NCBI RefSeq assembly: GCF_017876675.1
Contig: NZ_JAGIOI010000001.1
Span: 4,278,001-4,342,000 of the forward strand
Reading direction: 5' to 3'
From: Arthrobacter stackebrandtii
GTDB lineage: Bacteria; Actinomycetota; Actinomycetes; Actinomycetales; Micrococcaceae
Length of the DNA: 64,000 nt
The position numbers were made by a program, and so were the translations under genes. Position 1 is the first letter of the stretch; every line of letters begins with the position of its first letter. Under the pieces are notes generated by a model. The model saw only the letters and a list, made by a program, of their open reading frames with translations. It ran no database searches and was not told the origin of the DNA. Positions 8,650-17,100 of this stretch are shown here, one piece after another.

Positions 8650-9060
8650 AGTTTTCCCTTACAACGATGGATTCGATCCCTGTCCAGACGAATGAATTAC
8701 CCCCAAGACGTTACAGCCTAAAGTCCCATCAGGCGAGACGAAATGGATCCCGCCGGAAGTTTGTGTCCGTACCGTGAGGATCCACGGGCCGGGTTCCGGT
8801 GCACTGCTGTCCCACAACACCTGCGGGATGGCCCGGCCGCCGGCATCCCTGAGGCGCCGGCACAGTGCAGCTGTGCCGCAAACAGGTCAACGGCACCCGA
8901 CGGTTCGCGAGGCCCCAGGCACGGACCGGACCCGCCACGCCAGCCGACCCGGGGCGGGCACTTCGTTGTGGATTCGCCTAGGCTTGATGTGGCGTCCGTT
9001 ACCTTCAGCGCCGCCCGGAACAACCCGCGTCATCCGGAACCACCCGCGAAAAGGCCATTA
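8650..9060. other. Divergent promoter region between ABC operon and sulfatase
   Basis: The 411 bp hold no convincing gene. TAGGCT -10 candidates occur for the ABC operon (8715-8720, minus) and for the sulfatase (8979-8984, plus). A 7-bp stem with a 5-nt loop (GGCACAG at 8859-8865 pairing with 8871-8877) is the only clear dyad; it lacks a T-tract and may be an operator. Confidence 0.4.
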
Positions 9061-10638
9061 ATGTCCCAGTCCACACCCCTGCCCACGTCCACGCCCGAAT
9101 CCAAGCCCAACGTGATCCTCATCTGCGTCGATGAGTGGCGCGGCGACTGCCTCGGCGCCGAGGGCCACCCCCACGTCCAGACACCGCACCTGGACGAACT
9201 GGCGTCCAAGGGTGCCCGCTTCCGCCACGCCTACTCGGCAACGCCCACCTGCGTCCCCGCCCGCGTTGCCCTTTTCACGGGGCAGTCGCAGGAGCGGCAC
9301 GGCCGGGTGGGCTATCAGGAGGGTGTGAAGTTCGACGACGTCCATCCCGTCACGCTCCAAGGGGAGTTCCGCCGTGCGGGCTACCAGACACAGGCGATCG
9401 GCAAGCTGCACGTGTATCCGGAACGGTCCCGGGTGGGCTTTGACGACGTCATGCTCCATGACGGATTCCTGCACTTCGCCCGCAGGGAGCACCGCCGCGA
9501 TTTCAAGTTCTTTGACGACTACGTGCCGTGGCTGCGCCGACAGCCCGGAGCCACGGCGGATGAGGAATACATGGACCACGGCGTGAACTGCAACTCCACC
9601 GTGGCCCGGCCCTGGGACAAGCCCGAACGCCTGCATCCCACGAACTGGGCGGCAGGCCAGGCGGTGGAGTGGCTCTACCGGCGGGACCCCACGCGGCCCT
9701 TCTTCCTGTACCTTTCCTTCCACCGCCCGCACCCGCCGTATGACCCGCCGGCCTGGGCGATGGAGATGTACCTTGACTTGCCGGCCGTGGCACGCCGGGT
9801 GGGCGACTGGGTGCACCACTACGAATCCGTGCGCCACGACGGCCTGCACCAGACGGCCTTCGGGACGCTCTCCCCCGCCGTCATGCAGCGCGCACGGGCC
9901 GGATACTACGGGCTCATGACCCAGATCGACCACCAGCTCATGCGCGTCTTTGAGGCCCTGAACGAGTTTGGCCTGGCGGATAACACCGTCATCGCGTTCA
10001 CCTCCGACCACGGCGAAATGCTGGGCGAGCACGACTTCTACCGCAAGGCCGTGGGCTATGAGGGCTCGGCCCGGGTGCCGTTCATTGTCACCCCGGCCCC
10101 GAACGACGCTGCCGCACTGCGCGGAACCGTGGTCGACGAGGTGGTTGAGCTGCGCGACATCATGCCCACCCTGCTCGACCTGGCCGGCGTGCCCGTGCCG
10201 GCTTCCTGCGACGGGAAGTCGCTGGCGAGGTTCCTGCGGGAGATGCCGGCCGCCGTCGGACATCCAGCGGAGAATCAGGCAGGCGGGGAGAGTCCCGGCC
10301 AGGAACAACCTGCCGGACTAGAGCCGTGGCGGGAGTGGCTGCACGGCGAGCATGTCTACTTTGGCCAGTCGCTGCAGTGGGTCACGGACGGCCATGTGAA
10401 GTACCTGTGGGCATCAGGCTGGGGAAGCGAGGAACTGTTCGACCTCGACGCAGACCCCGGCGAGCTGCACAACCTCGCACCCCTGCCGGAGCACGCCGGG
10501 CTGCTGGCGCTGTGGAAGGGGCGGCTCATTGAGGCGCTCTCCGGGCGCGAGGAGGGTTTTGTGCACGACGGCGAACTGGTCACCGGTGCGCCCGTGTCCA
10601 CCATGCTTCCCCACGCCAGGGCGCTGGCCGGCATGTAG
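9061..10638 (+). CDS. Sulfatase family hydrolase (Cys-type)
   Basis: The 525-residue alkaline-phosphatase-superfamily enzyme has the sulfatase signature. CVPAR at 64-68 is the C-x-P-x-R motif whose Cys is converted to formylglycine by a separate maturase that is not in the window. Metal ligands are seen in ICVDEWRGD (21-29) and in FTSDHGEMLGEHDFYRK near residue 320. The C-terminal part carries LFDLDADPGELHNLA, typical of arylsulfatase and choline-sulfatase groups. The substrate is not predictable. I chose the ATG at 9061 because homology begins there; the open frame extends upstream without domain content. No signal peptide is seen, so the enzyme is likely cytoplasmic. Confidence 0.88.
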   Translation: MSQSTPLPTSTPESKPNVILICVDEWRGDCLGAEGHPHVQTPHLDELASKGARFRHAYSATPTCVPARVALFTGQSQERHGRVGYQEGVKFDDVHPVTLQGEFRRAGYQTQAIGKLHVYPERSRVGFDDVMLHDGFLHFARREHRRDFKFFDDYVPWLRRQPGATADEEYMDHGVNCNSTVARPWDKPERLHPTNWAAGQAVEWLYRRDPTRPFFLYLSFHRPHPPYDPPAWAMEMYLDLPAVARRVGDWVHHYESVRHDGLHQTAFGTLSPAVMQRARAGYYGLMTQIDHQLMRVFEALNEFGLADNTVIAFTSDHGEMLGEHDFYRKAVGYEGSARVPFIVTPAPNDAAALRGTVVDEVVELRDIMPTLLDLAGVPVPASCDGKSLARFLREMPAAVGHPAENQAGGESPGQEQPAGLEPWREWLHGEHVYFGQSLQWVTDGHVKYLWASGWGSEELFDLDADPGELHNLAPLPEHAGLLALWKGRLIEALSGREEGFVHDGELVTGAPVSTMLPHARALAGM

Positions 10639-10654
10639 GCACCTGTCCCGGCTG

Positions 10655-11620
10655 CTAGTCCAGTGCGATGTAGCCGTTCGAATCGGGCAGCTTGGGATCG
10701 TGGTACCGGATGAATTTGGAGCCGTGGCTGTTGTCCACGAGGAAGGCCGCGTAGCCGGTAAAGTTGCCGGTCACCTGCTGCCCCTTGGCGAAGAGCTTGG
10801 GGGCCGGAGGAACCACGTTGGAATTGAACGCGTGGTAGCGAATCGCAGTGGTCTGCAGCTCGATCCGCTGCTTGTAGCCAAACAGTGGCTTGCCGCTGAT
10901 GCTTTTCAGCGTCAGGTTGGCTGCGACAAAACGGTGGGTGTCCCCCGGGTCGGTGTTGGCCGGCTCCAACTCGAGCAGCTGTTCCGTTGCGTTGTCGCTG
11001 AAACTGTTCAGAACAATCTCGAAGTGTTCGGCAATGACGCGGGTGCCCAGGCGGTGCGGATCTTCGGGGGTGCCGGCGTTGGTGGAGAGCGGGGCATCCG
11101 CGGTGCCGTGGGCGTCCCACGGAATGTTTGCCTCGAGGCCCTGCGCATCGGGGCGCTCCGCCACCTCAGGCTCAGGCTCGGACTCCGTCACTGCCTCCTG
11201 CCCGTCCGCCTGCGACTGCGGTTGTTCGGCAGCGAAGGATTCCATGGCCACCGGCGGTTCCACCTCTTCAACGGTGAATTCATGGGACTCGGTGAATTCC
11301 CAGTTGTCGGTGCCTGCCAGTGCATTGAGCAGGTTGCCGCCAAAGGCAATCAGCAGCACCGTGACAATGATGGAGGTGGCAGCGGCGACGGCTCCCAGGA
11401 TCAGCCCCGTGAGCGACTTGCCGCGGGAGCGCTTCCTTCGCAGCGCGAGTGCGCCGAGGATGATGGCGGTGGCGCCCAGGAGCAGGCCCAGAACCGGGAC
11501 GGCGCCGCCCAACACTGCAATGATGCCGACCACGAGGGCCGCTGTCGCAAGCCCGTCGGGCGCCTTGGCCTGGGGCGGGGCACCGGAAAGGGCTTGGTCG
11601 GGAACGGGCGGCTGGGTCAT
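10655..11620 (-). CDS. DUF4190-type membrane protein with extracytoplasmic domain
   Basis: The 321 residues begin with a Pro/Ala tail, then two hydrophobic blocks (about 24-48 and 66-90) in the arrangement of DUF4190. An acidic Glu/Pro-rich linker (about 100-150) follows, then a C-terminal domain with the beta-strand pattern of DUF4352-like immunoglobulin folds (about 180-320). It is probably a membrane-anchored surface protein of unknown function. The ATG at 11620 is preferred over an upstream ATG because CAGGAGCC precedes it at good spacing and the TM region then starts soon after. It converges with the sulfatase gene and diverges from the next gene. Confidence 0.75.
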   Translation of the reverse strand: MTQPPVPDQALSGAPPQAKAPDGLATAALVVGIIAVLGGAVPVLGLLLGATAIILGALALRRKRSRGKSLTGLILGAVAAATSIIVTVLLIAFGGNLLNALAGTDNWEFTESHEFTVEEVEPPVAMESFAAEQPQSQADGQEAVTESEPEPEVAERPDAQGLEANIPWDAHGTADAPLSTNAGTPEDPHRLGTRVIAEHFEIVLNSFSDNATEQLLELEPANTDPGDTHRFVAANLTLKSISGKPLFGYKQRIELQTTAIRYHAFNSNVVPPAPKLFAKGQQVTGNFTGYAAFLVDNSHGSKFIRYHDPKLPDSNGYIALD

Positions 11621-11895
11621 GGCAGGCTCCTGGGCAGCTTCGGCAGGGCGGCAGCTGCGGCCGTGCACAGGTTCTGTCGTGCACCGGCTGCTCCGGCGGC
11701 CCGTATGTGTGGCCAGACTATGGGCGGCCCTGTCAGTTTCATGAAAGCCACCGGACACATGCGGGCACGCCTTTTCCACCCTGGCCGAGCCCGCCTCCCG
11801 TGCCGAAGCCGTTTAAGAATGATCACATCCACGGCGCTAGTCTCAGCTGCACGGGCCGACGCCGGCACCACACCTATTTTTCAAGGAGCGCAGCC

Positions 11896-12444
11896 ATGGG
11901 ACTCGGACAATGGATTCAACGCAGCCTGGGGATGTCGGGCGGCATCAAGGTGGGACTGGAAGTGCCCCCGGTCTTTGACTGGCCGGACCGGGTGATCCCG
12001 GTGGCGGTGACCGTCACCGGCCACAAGGCCGAACCGCGCACCATTACGGGCTTCGACTTTGTCCTCAGGGACAAGGCCCCCGCCAGCGCCGATGCGGATG
12101 CCGGCAACGGCAGCCGCTTTCGCCACGAATGGAGCCACAAGGAAATGATCGCGCTCGAGCCCGGCGCCTCGGTGACCGTGCCGCTCCACTACGTGCTTCC
12201 CACGCCGCCCTCGGCCGAAGAGCTGGGCATCGCCGACAGCCTGCAGGCCAAGGGAATAGCCGAGCGGATGCTGGCAAAGGGCTTCATGGCCGCCACGAAA
12301 CTGCCCGAGGGAATACACCAATACCTTCTTACGGTCGATGTGCGGGTTGACGGCGTGAAACGCGGCGTCGGCGACACCCGCAGCATCAAGCATGGCGGCA
12401 GGACCAAGACCACCTTCGGGTTTGGCGGTGTGAACATCGGCTAG
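11896..12444 (+). CDS. Conserved hypothetical protein, possible arrestin-like beta-sandwich
   Basis: I do not recognise this 182-residue protein securely. The ATG at 11896 follows AAGGAGCGCAGCC. The first 120 residues alternate hydrophobic strands (IKVGLEVPPVFDWPDRVIPVAV) with a charged loop, like the SpoOM/arrestin-type beta-sandwich, and the end is Gly-rich (KTTFGFGGVNIG). There is no signal peptide or membrane segment, so it is probably cytoplasmic. It converges with glnE, 52 bp away, and has no obvious partner. Confidence 0.7.
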   Translation: MGLGQWIQRSLGMSGGIKVGLEVPPVFDWPDRVIPVAVTVTGHKAEPRTITGFDFVLRDKAPASADADAGNGSRFRHEWSHKEMIALEPGASVTVPLHYVLPTPPSAEELGIADSLQAKGIAERMLAKGFMAATKLPEGIHQYLLTVDVRVDGVKRGVGDTRSIKHGGRTKTTFGFGGVNIG

Positions 12445-12496
12445 GCGGGACCCGCGGGTATGAGGGCGAGTCGCCCCAGCGCCGGGCAGGAATTGC

Positions 12497-15400
12497 TCAG
12501 CCGTAGAAGAGCCGCTCAAACACGGCGCGGGCACGGCGGGTCAGGCCCAGGTAGTCGTCCTCGAACGCCGTGGCGTTGCCGGGTTCATAGCCGCACCAGC
12601 GGGCCACCGCTTCCAGGTCCCGCCGCGCCGACGGCAGCAGGTCGGATGGCTTGCCCGTCCACATGACGTTGGCATTGCGGATGCGTCCGGCCAGGCGCCA
12701 GGCGGCCTCGAGCACGGCGGCGTCGTCCCCGCCCAACAGGTCCAGCCGGATGGCTGCGTGCAACGCCGGGATAGTGGCGGTGGTGCGCAGTTCCGGATGC
12801 TCGTGGGCGTGCTGGAGCTGCAGCAGCTGCACCAGCCACTCGACGTCGCTGAGCCCGCCGCGGCCCAGTTTCACATGCCGCGACGGATCGGCACCGCGCG
12901 GCAGCCGCTCTGATTCCATGCGTGCCTTGATCCGCTTGATTTCGCGCAGGCTCGCCTCCGGAAGCTCCCGCGGGTAGCGGATGGGGTCGGCCATGGCGAT
13001 GAAGTCCGCCGCCAGCTCGTCCGATCCGGCCATCGGCAGTGCACGCAGCAGCGCCTGGGCCTCCCATGGGGACGACCAGCGCTGATAGTACTCCCGGTAG
13101 GCCTCGAGGGAACGCACCAGCGGCCCGTTCCGCCCTTCGGGGCGGAGGTCCGCGTCGACGCTGAGCACCCGTTCGGCCACAATGGCCGGACGCAGGGGCG
13201 CCGTCAGCAGCGCTGTCAGCTTTTGCACAATCGCCTTGGCCTGCTGTGTGGCCGCCTCGGCGCCGGCACCGGAGGGCCCGTCAACGGGCAGGTGCACGAA
13301 CAGCACGTCGGCGTCGGATCCATAGCCGATCTCCCTCCCGCCCTGCCGGCCCATGGCCACCACCAGCACCCGTGTCAGCGGCTCGGTTCCGGCGTACACC
13401 TCGTTTTCTGCCACATGAAGCGCGCCAAGTACGGCCGCCCGGTCAGTGTCGCTGAGGGCCAGGGCCACGGCGTCCTGGTCCAGCAGGCCGCAGCAGTCGG
13501 CGATGGCGATCCGCAGGATCTCGCGCTGGCGCAGCAGCCTGATCAGCCGGATCGCATCCGTGCCGTCGCCGTGGCGGGACAGCGTGGCCCGGATTTCCCC
13601 CCACTGCGATTCAAAGCTCTGCGGCACCAGGTCCTTGGAGTTCCCCAGCCACGCGGTCGCCTCCGGGGATACTGCCAGCAGGTCCGCCACGAGGGAGGAA
13701 CTGGAGAGCAGGTGGCACAGCCGTTCCGCTGCGGCTTGGTGGTCGCGGAGCATGCCCAGGTACCAGTGCGAAGTGCCCAGCGAATCGCTCACCCGGCGGA
13801 AGGCGAGCAGGCCTGCATCGGGATCGACGCCGTCGGCCAGCCAGCCCAGCAGCACCGGCAGGAGCTGGCGTTGCAGCGCGGCCCTGCGGCTCACCCCGGC
13901 CGTCAGCGCCTCGATGTGCCGCACCGCGCCTGCTGCGTCCCGGTAGCCGAGCGCGGCCAGGCGGGCCTTGGCGGCGTCGGTGGTCAGGGCGGCGTCCTCG
14001 GCGCTGAGGTTCGCTGCCGTGGCCAGGATGGGGCGGTAGAAGATGCGTTCATGCAGGGCGCTGACGGAACGCTTGACCTGGGCCCAGTCCGCCAGCAGGG
14101 AATCGGCGCTGGGCCGCTTCGTGTTCAGCGGACCCGTGACCGAACGTGCCAGGGCCCGCAACTGCCGGGGGTCGCTGGGCATGGTGTGGGTCCGGCGCAT
14201 GTGCACCAGCTGGATCCGGTGTTCCAGGACGCGCAGGTAGCTGTAGTGGTTGAGCAGCAGCGCCGCGTCCGTGCGGCCAACGTAGCCCGCCTTGGCCAGC
14301 GCATCGATGGCTGCAGTGGTGGCCCGCACCCGCAGGCTCTCGTCGCTTTTGCCATGAACCAGCTGCAGCAGCTGCACCGTGAACTCCACGTCCCGCAGCC
14401 CGCCCCGGCCCAGCTTGATCTGCCGGTCGGCGTCGGCATCGGGGATGTTGGCTGCCACCCGGCGGCGCATGGCCTGGACGGATTCCACAAAGCCCTCACG
14501 CTCCGAGGACGCCCAAATCAGCGGGGCCACGGCCGCCTCAAATGACTGCCCCAGCTCCACGTGCCCGGCGATGGTGCGGGCCTTGAGCAGGGCCTGGAAT
14601 TCCCAGCTTTGCGCCCAGCGCTGGTAGTAGGCGAGGTAGGAATCCAAGGTGCGCACGAGCGGCCCGTCCTTGCCCTCGGGGCGCAGGTTTGCGTCCACCT
14701 CCCACAGTCCCGGTTCGCGTTCCGGGGCGTAGATGGTGCGGGAAACGGCACCTGCCAGCGCGTTGCCCACGCGCACGACGGCGGCCTCGTCCAGTTCGGC
14801 GGCGGGCGGCAGGTTCGGAGCGCCCCAGGTGCCGGAAGGGCCGGTGCCTGAACGGGGTGCCACGACATACATGACGTCGACGTCAGAAATGTAGTTCAAC
14901 TCCCGGGCCCCGCACTTGCCCATGCCGATGACCGCCAGCTCCACGGCGGCCACCTTGTCCACCCCCATTGCGGCACCCACCTCGGTTCGGGCCACGGCCA
15001 GGGCCGCCTCCAGCGCGGCCGCCGCAAGGTCCGCCAGCACGGCGCCGACCTCCGGCATGGCCTGCTGCGGGGATGCGGCCGCCAGGTCCATGACGGCCAG
15101 CTCGCACAGGTGCCTGCGGTAGCTGGTGCGCAGGGCGATCCGGGCTGCCTTTCCCTCCAGTGCGGACACCGGCACCGCAGCCTCCGGATCCGCACCCACC
15201 GCACGCAGCAGCGAGCCGCGCAATGCCGAAGCGTCGGCGGGGCCAGGCACCGGGGAGGGCGCGCCGTCGAACATGTCCAGGTGTTCAGGGTGGCGCATCA
15301 GGAAGTCGGCGAGGGCCTCCGAGGCGCCCAGCAGCCTGAAAAGCGACTCGTTCGGGGCGCGGCGGCCGGTGTCCGGATCCGGCTGGAAGAGGCTGTCCTG

Positions 15401-15589
15401 GCTCTCCGGCACGGCGCTGAGCAGCCGCACCAACGACTGCAGGGCCATGTCCGGATTGTCGGCCAGGGCCAGTGCGTCCAACAGCTCCGGCTGGTCAAGC
15501 CCGGCGAGTTCGTCGAAGCCGAGGAAGCGTTCGCACATTTCAAGGTCGGAGAAGCCCCGGGAGATCAAGGTGCGGGTCAGTGAACTCAT
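12497..15589 (-). CDS. glnE: Bifunctional glutamine synthetase adenylyltransferase/deadenylase
   Basis: GlnE attaches AMP to, and removes it from, the regulatory tyrosine of GSI subunits in response to nitrogen status. The protein is 1030 residues, close to actinobacterial GlnE. The two nucleotidyltransferase halves are visible: N-terminal motif GMGKCGARELNYISDVDV at 222-239 (deadenylylation half in E. coli) and C-terminal motif GRQGGREIGYGSDADV near 745-765 (adenylylation half). Each is followed by a KLGRGGL-DVE helix bundle. It lies 8 bp downstream of glnA2 on the same strand, and both probably form one transcript, as in mycobacteria. Its substrate GlnA (Tyr402) is encoded at 2.1-3.6 kb. 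Confidence 0.97.
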   Translation of the reverse strand: MSSLTRTLISRGFSDLEMCERFLGFDELAGLDQPELLDALALADNPDMALQSLVRLLSAVPESQDSLFQPDPDTGRRAPNESLFRLLGASEALADFLMRHPEHLDMFDGAPSPVPGPADASALRGSLLRAVGADPEAAVPVSALEGKAARIALRTSYRRHLCELAVMDLAAASPQQAMPEVGAVLADLAAAALEAALAVARTEVGAAMGVDKVAAVELAVIGMGKCGARELNYISDVDVMYVVAPRSGTGPSGTWGAPNLPPAAELDEAAVVRVGNALAGAVSRTIYAPEREPGLWEVDANLRPEGKDGPLVRTLDSYLAYYQRWAQSWEFQALLKARTIAGHVELGQSFEAAVAPLIWASSEREGFVESVQAMRRRVAANIPDADADRQIKLGRGGLRDVEFTVQLLQLVHGKSDESLRVRATTAAIDALAKAGYVGRTDAALLLNHYSYLRVLEHRIQLVHMRRTHTMPSDPRQLRALARSVTGPLNTKRPSADSLLADWAQVKRSVSALHERIFYRPILATAANLSAEDAALTTDAAKARLAALGYRDAAGAVRHIEALTAGVSRRAALQRQLLPVLLGWLADGVDPDAGLLAFRRVSDSLGTSHWYLGMLRDHQAAAERLCHLLSSSSLVADLLAVSPEATAWLGNSKDLVPQSFESQWGEIRATLSRHGDGTDAIRLIRLLRQREILRIAIADCCGLLDQDAVALALSDTDRAAVLGALHVAENEVYAGTEPLTRVLVVAMGRQGGREIGYGSDADVLFVHLPVDGPSGAGAEAATQQAKAIVQKLTALLTAPLRPAIVAERVLSVDADLRPEGRNGPLVRSLEAYREYYQRWSSPWEAQALLRALPMAGSDELAADFIAMADPIRYPRELPEASLREIKRIKARMESERLPRGADPSRHVKLGRGGLSDVEWLVQLLQLQHAHEHPELRTTATIPALHAAIRLDLLGGDDAAVLEAAWRLAGRIRNANVMWTGKPSDLLPSARRDLEAVARWCGYEPGNATAFEDDYLGLTRRARAVFERLFYG

Positions 15590-15597
15590 GGCAGGGT

Positions 15598-16944
15598 CTA
15601 GAGCACCCCCAGGTACCGGTTGATCTCATAGGGGGTGACCTGGAGGCGGTACTCCTGCCATTCCTCGCGCTTGTTCCGCAGGAAGTTCTCGAAGACCTGC
15701 TCACCGAGGATGGCCGGCATGAGCTCGGACTCCTCCATTTGGCGCACGGCGTCGTGGAGGCTGGAGGGCAGCGGGTCGTGGCCCAGGGCGCGGCGTTCCG
15801 CGCTGGTCAGGGCGCTGATGTCCTCGACGGCGGCCGGCGGGAGCTCATACCCTTCCTCGATGCCCTTGAGCCCGGCGCCGAGGAGCACGGCGTAGGCCAG
15901 GTACGGGTTGGCGGCGGAGTCGATGCCGCGGTACTCGATGCGCGAGGCCTGCCCCTTGCCGGGCTTGTACAGCGGCACCCGGACCAGTGCGGAACGGTTG
16001 TTGTGCCCCCAGGAGACGTAGCTGGGGGCCTCTCCCCCGCCCCAGAGGCGCTTATAGGAGTTGACGAACTGGTTGGTGACGGCGGTGAATTCCGGGGCGT
16101 GCTTGAGGATGCCTGCCATGAACTGGCGCGCCGTCTTGGAGAGCTGGTACTCGGCGCCCGGTTCGTGGAAGGCATTGGAATCACCCTCGAACAGGGAGAA
16201 GTGGGTGTGCATGCCGGAGCCGGGGTGTGAGGAGAACGGCTTGGGCATGAACGTGGCGTAGGTGCCCTGCTGGATGGCGACCTCGCGGATCACGGTGCGG
16301 AACGTCATGATGTTGTCCGCCGTGGCCAGCGCGTCGGCGTAGCGCAGGTCGATCTCGTTCTGGCCGGGACCGCCCTCGTGGTGGCTGAACTCCACCGAGA
16401 TGCCCACATCCTCCAGCATGGTCACGGCCGTGCGGCGGAAGTCCTGGGCGACCCCGCCCGGGACGTGGTCAAAATAGCCGGCCTGGTCCACGGGGACGGG
16501 GATGCCGTCCGGTCCGGGGCGGTCGCTCTTGAGCAGGTAGAACTCAATCTCAGGGTGCGTGTAGCAGGTGAAGCCCATGTCCGCGGCCTTCTCCAGCGTG
16601 CGCTTGAGAACGTTGCGCGGATCCGCGGCGGAGGGTTCGCCGTCGGGTGTCAGGACATCGCAGAACATGCGCGAGGTCTGCTCCGACTTTCCGTTGCCGC
16701 GCCAGGGCAGGATCGCGAAGGTGGAGGGGTCCGGCTGGGCCAGCATGTCCGACTCAAAGACCCGGGCAAGCCCCTCGATGGCGGAACCGTCGAAGCCGAG
16801 CCCCTCCTCAAAGGCGCCTTCCACTTCGGCCGGTGCCAGGGCCACGGATTTCAGCGAACCCACGACGTCGGTGAACCAGAGCCGCACAAAACGGACATCG
16901 CGCTCTTCGATGGTGCGCAACACAAATTCCTGTTGACGGTTCAC
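15598..16944 (-). CDS. glnA2: Glutamine synthetase homologue GlnA2
   Basis: The 448-residue GSI-fold protein has GFDGSAIEG near 50-58, PEIEFYLL near 131-138, HPGSGMHTHFS at 240-250 and NNRSALVRVP near 315-324. It is shorter than GlnA and belongs to the actinobacterial GlnA2 group, some members of which act on polyamines or small amines; true glutamine synthesis is possible but unproven. The loop equivalent to the adenylylation site reads EEGYELPPAAVED, so a tyrosine (Y366) is present, unlike what I recall for other GlnA2 proteins. The GTG at 16944 follows GAGGCAG; upstream in-frame codons lack family similarity. glnE follows after 8 bp. Confidence 0.93.
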   Translation of the reverse strand: MNRQQEFVLRTIEERDVRFVRLWFTDVVGSLKSVALAPAEVEGAFEEGLGFDGSAIEGLARVFESDMLAQPDPSTFAILPWRGNGKSEQTSRMFCDVLTPDGEPSAADPRNVLKRTLEKAADMGFTCYTHPEIEFYLLKSDRPGPDGIPVPVDQAGYFDHVPGGVAQDFRRTAVTMLEDVGISVEFSHHEGGPGQNEIDLRYADALATADNIMTFRTVIREVAIQQGTYATFMPKPFSSHPGSGMHTHFSLFEGDSNAFHEPGAEYQLSKTARQFMAGILKHAPEFTAVTNQFVNSYKRLWGGGEAPSYVSWGHNNRSALVRVPLYKPGKGQASRIEYRGIDSAANPYLAYAVLLGAGLKGIEEGYELPPAAVEDISALTSAERRALGHDPLPSSLHDAVRQMEESELMPAILGEQVFENFLRNKREEWQEYRLQVTPYEINRYLGVL

Positions 16945-17088
16945 GCCGCTGCCTCTTTCTAAGGGTGGTGCCCGCACTCCATCCAAGGTGTGGCTGCGGG
17001 CAGCTCGGTTGCTGCTGTGAACACTCTACTAAGGACTGTCCCGCCGCGGGCACATTGCGCGCCGTCCGGCCCCGGCGCCAACTCGTAA

Positions 17089-17094
17089 TAAGCT
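17089..17094 (+). promoter_or_regulatory. Candidate -10 box of panB
   Basis: TAAGCT lies 6 nt before the ATG at 17101, and there is no Shine-Dalgarno sequence in the gap. This suggests a leaderless transcript. Confidence 0.4.
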
Positions 17095-17100
17095 GGTGCC

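Noticed and set aside
8660-8690. tRNA-like GGATTCGATCC sequence
   Set aside because: It resembles a T-arm but no acceptor, D or anticodon arms can be built around it.
8650-8760. GTAAC half-site upstream of the glutamine-type ABC operon as a GlnR site
   Set aside because: Only one pentamer fits; the position 11 bp away reads GGGGT instead of GAAAC.
9058-10308. 416-codon minus-strand frame over the sulfatase gene
   Set aside because: The plus-strand frame carries the full sulfatase signature and the minus frame has none.
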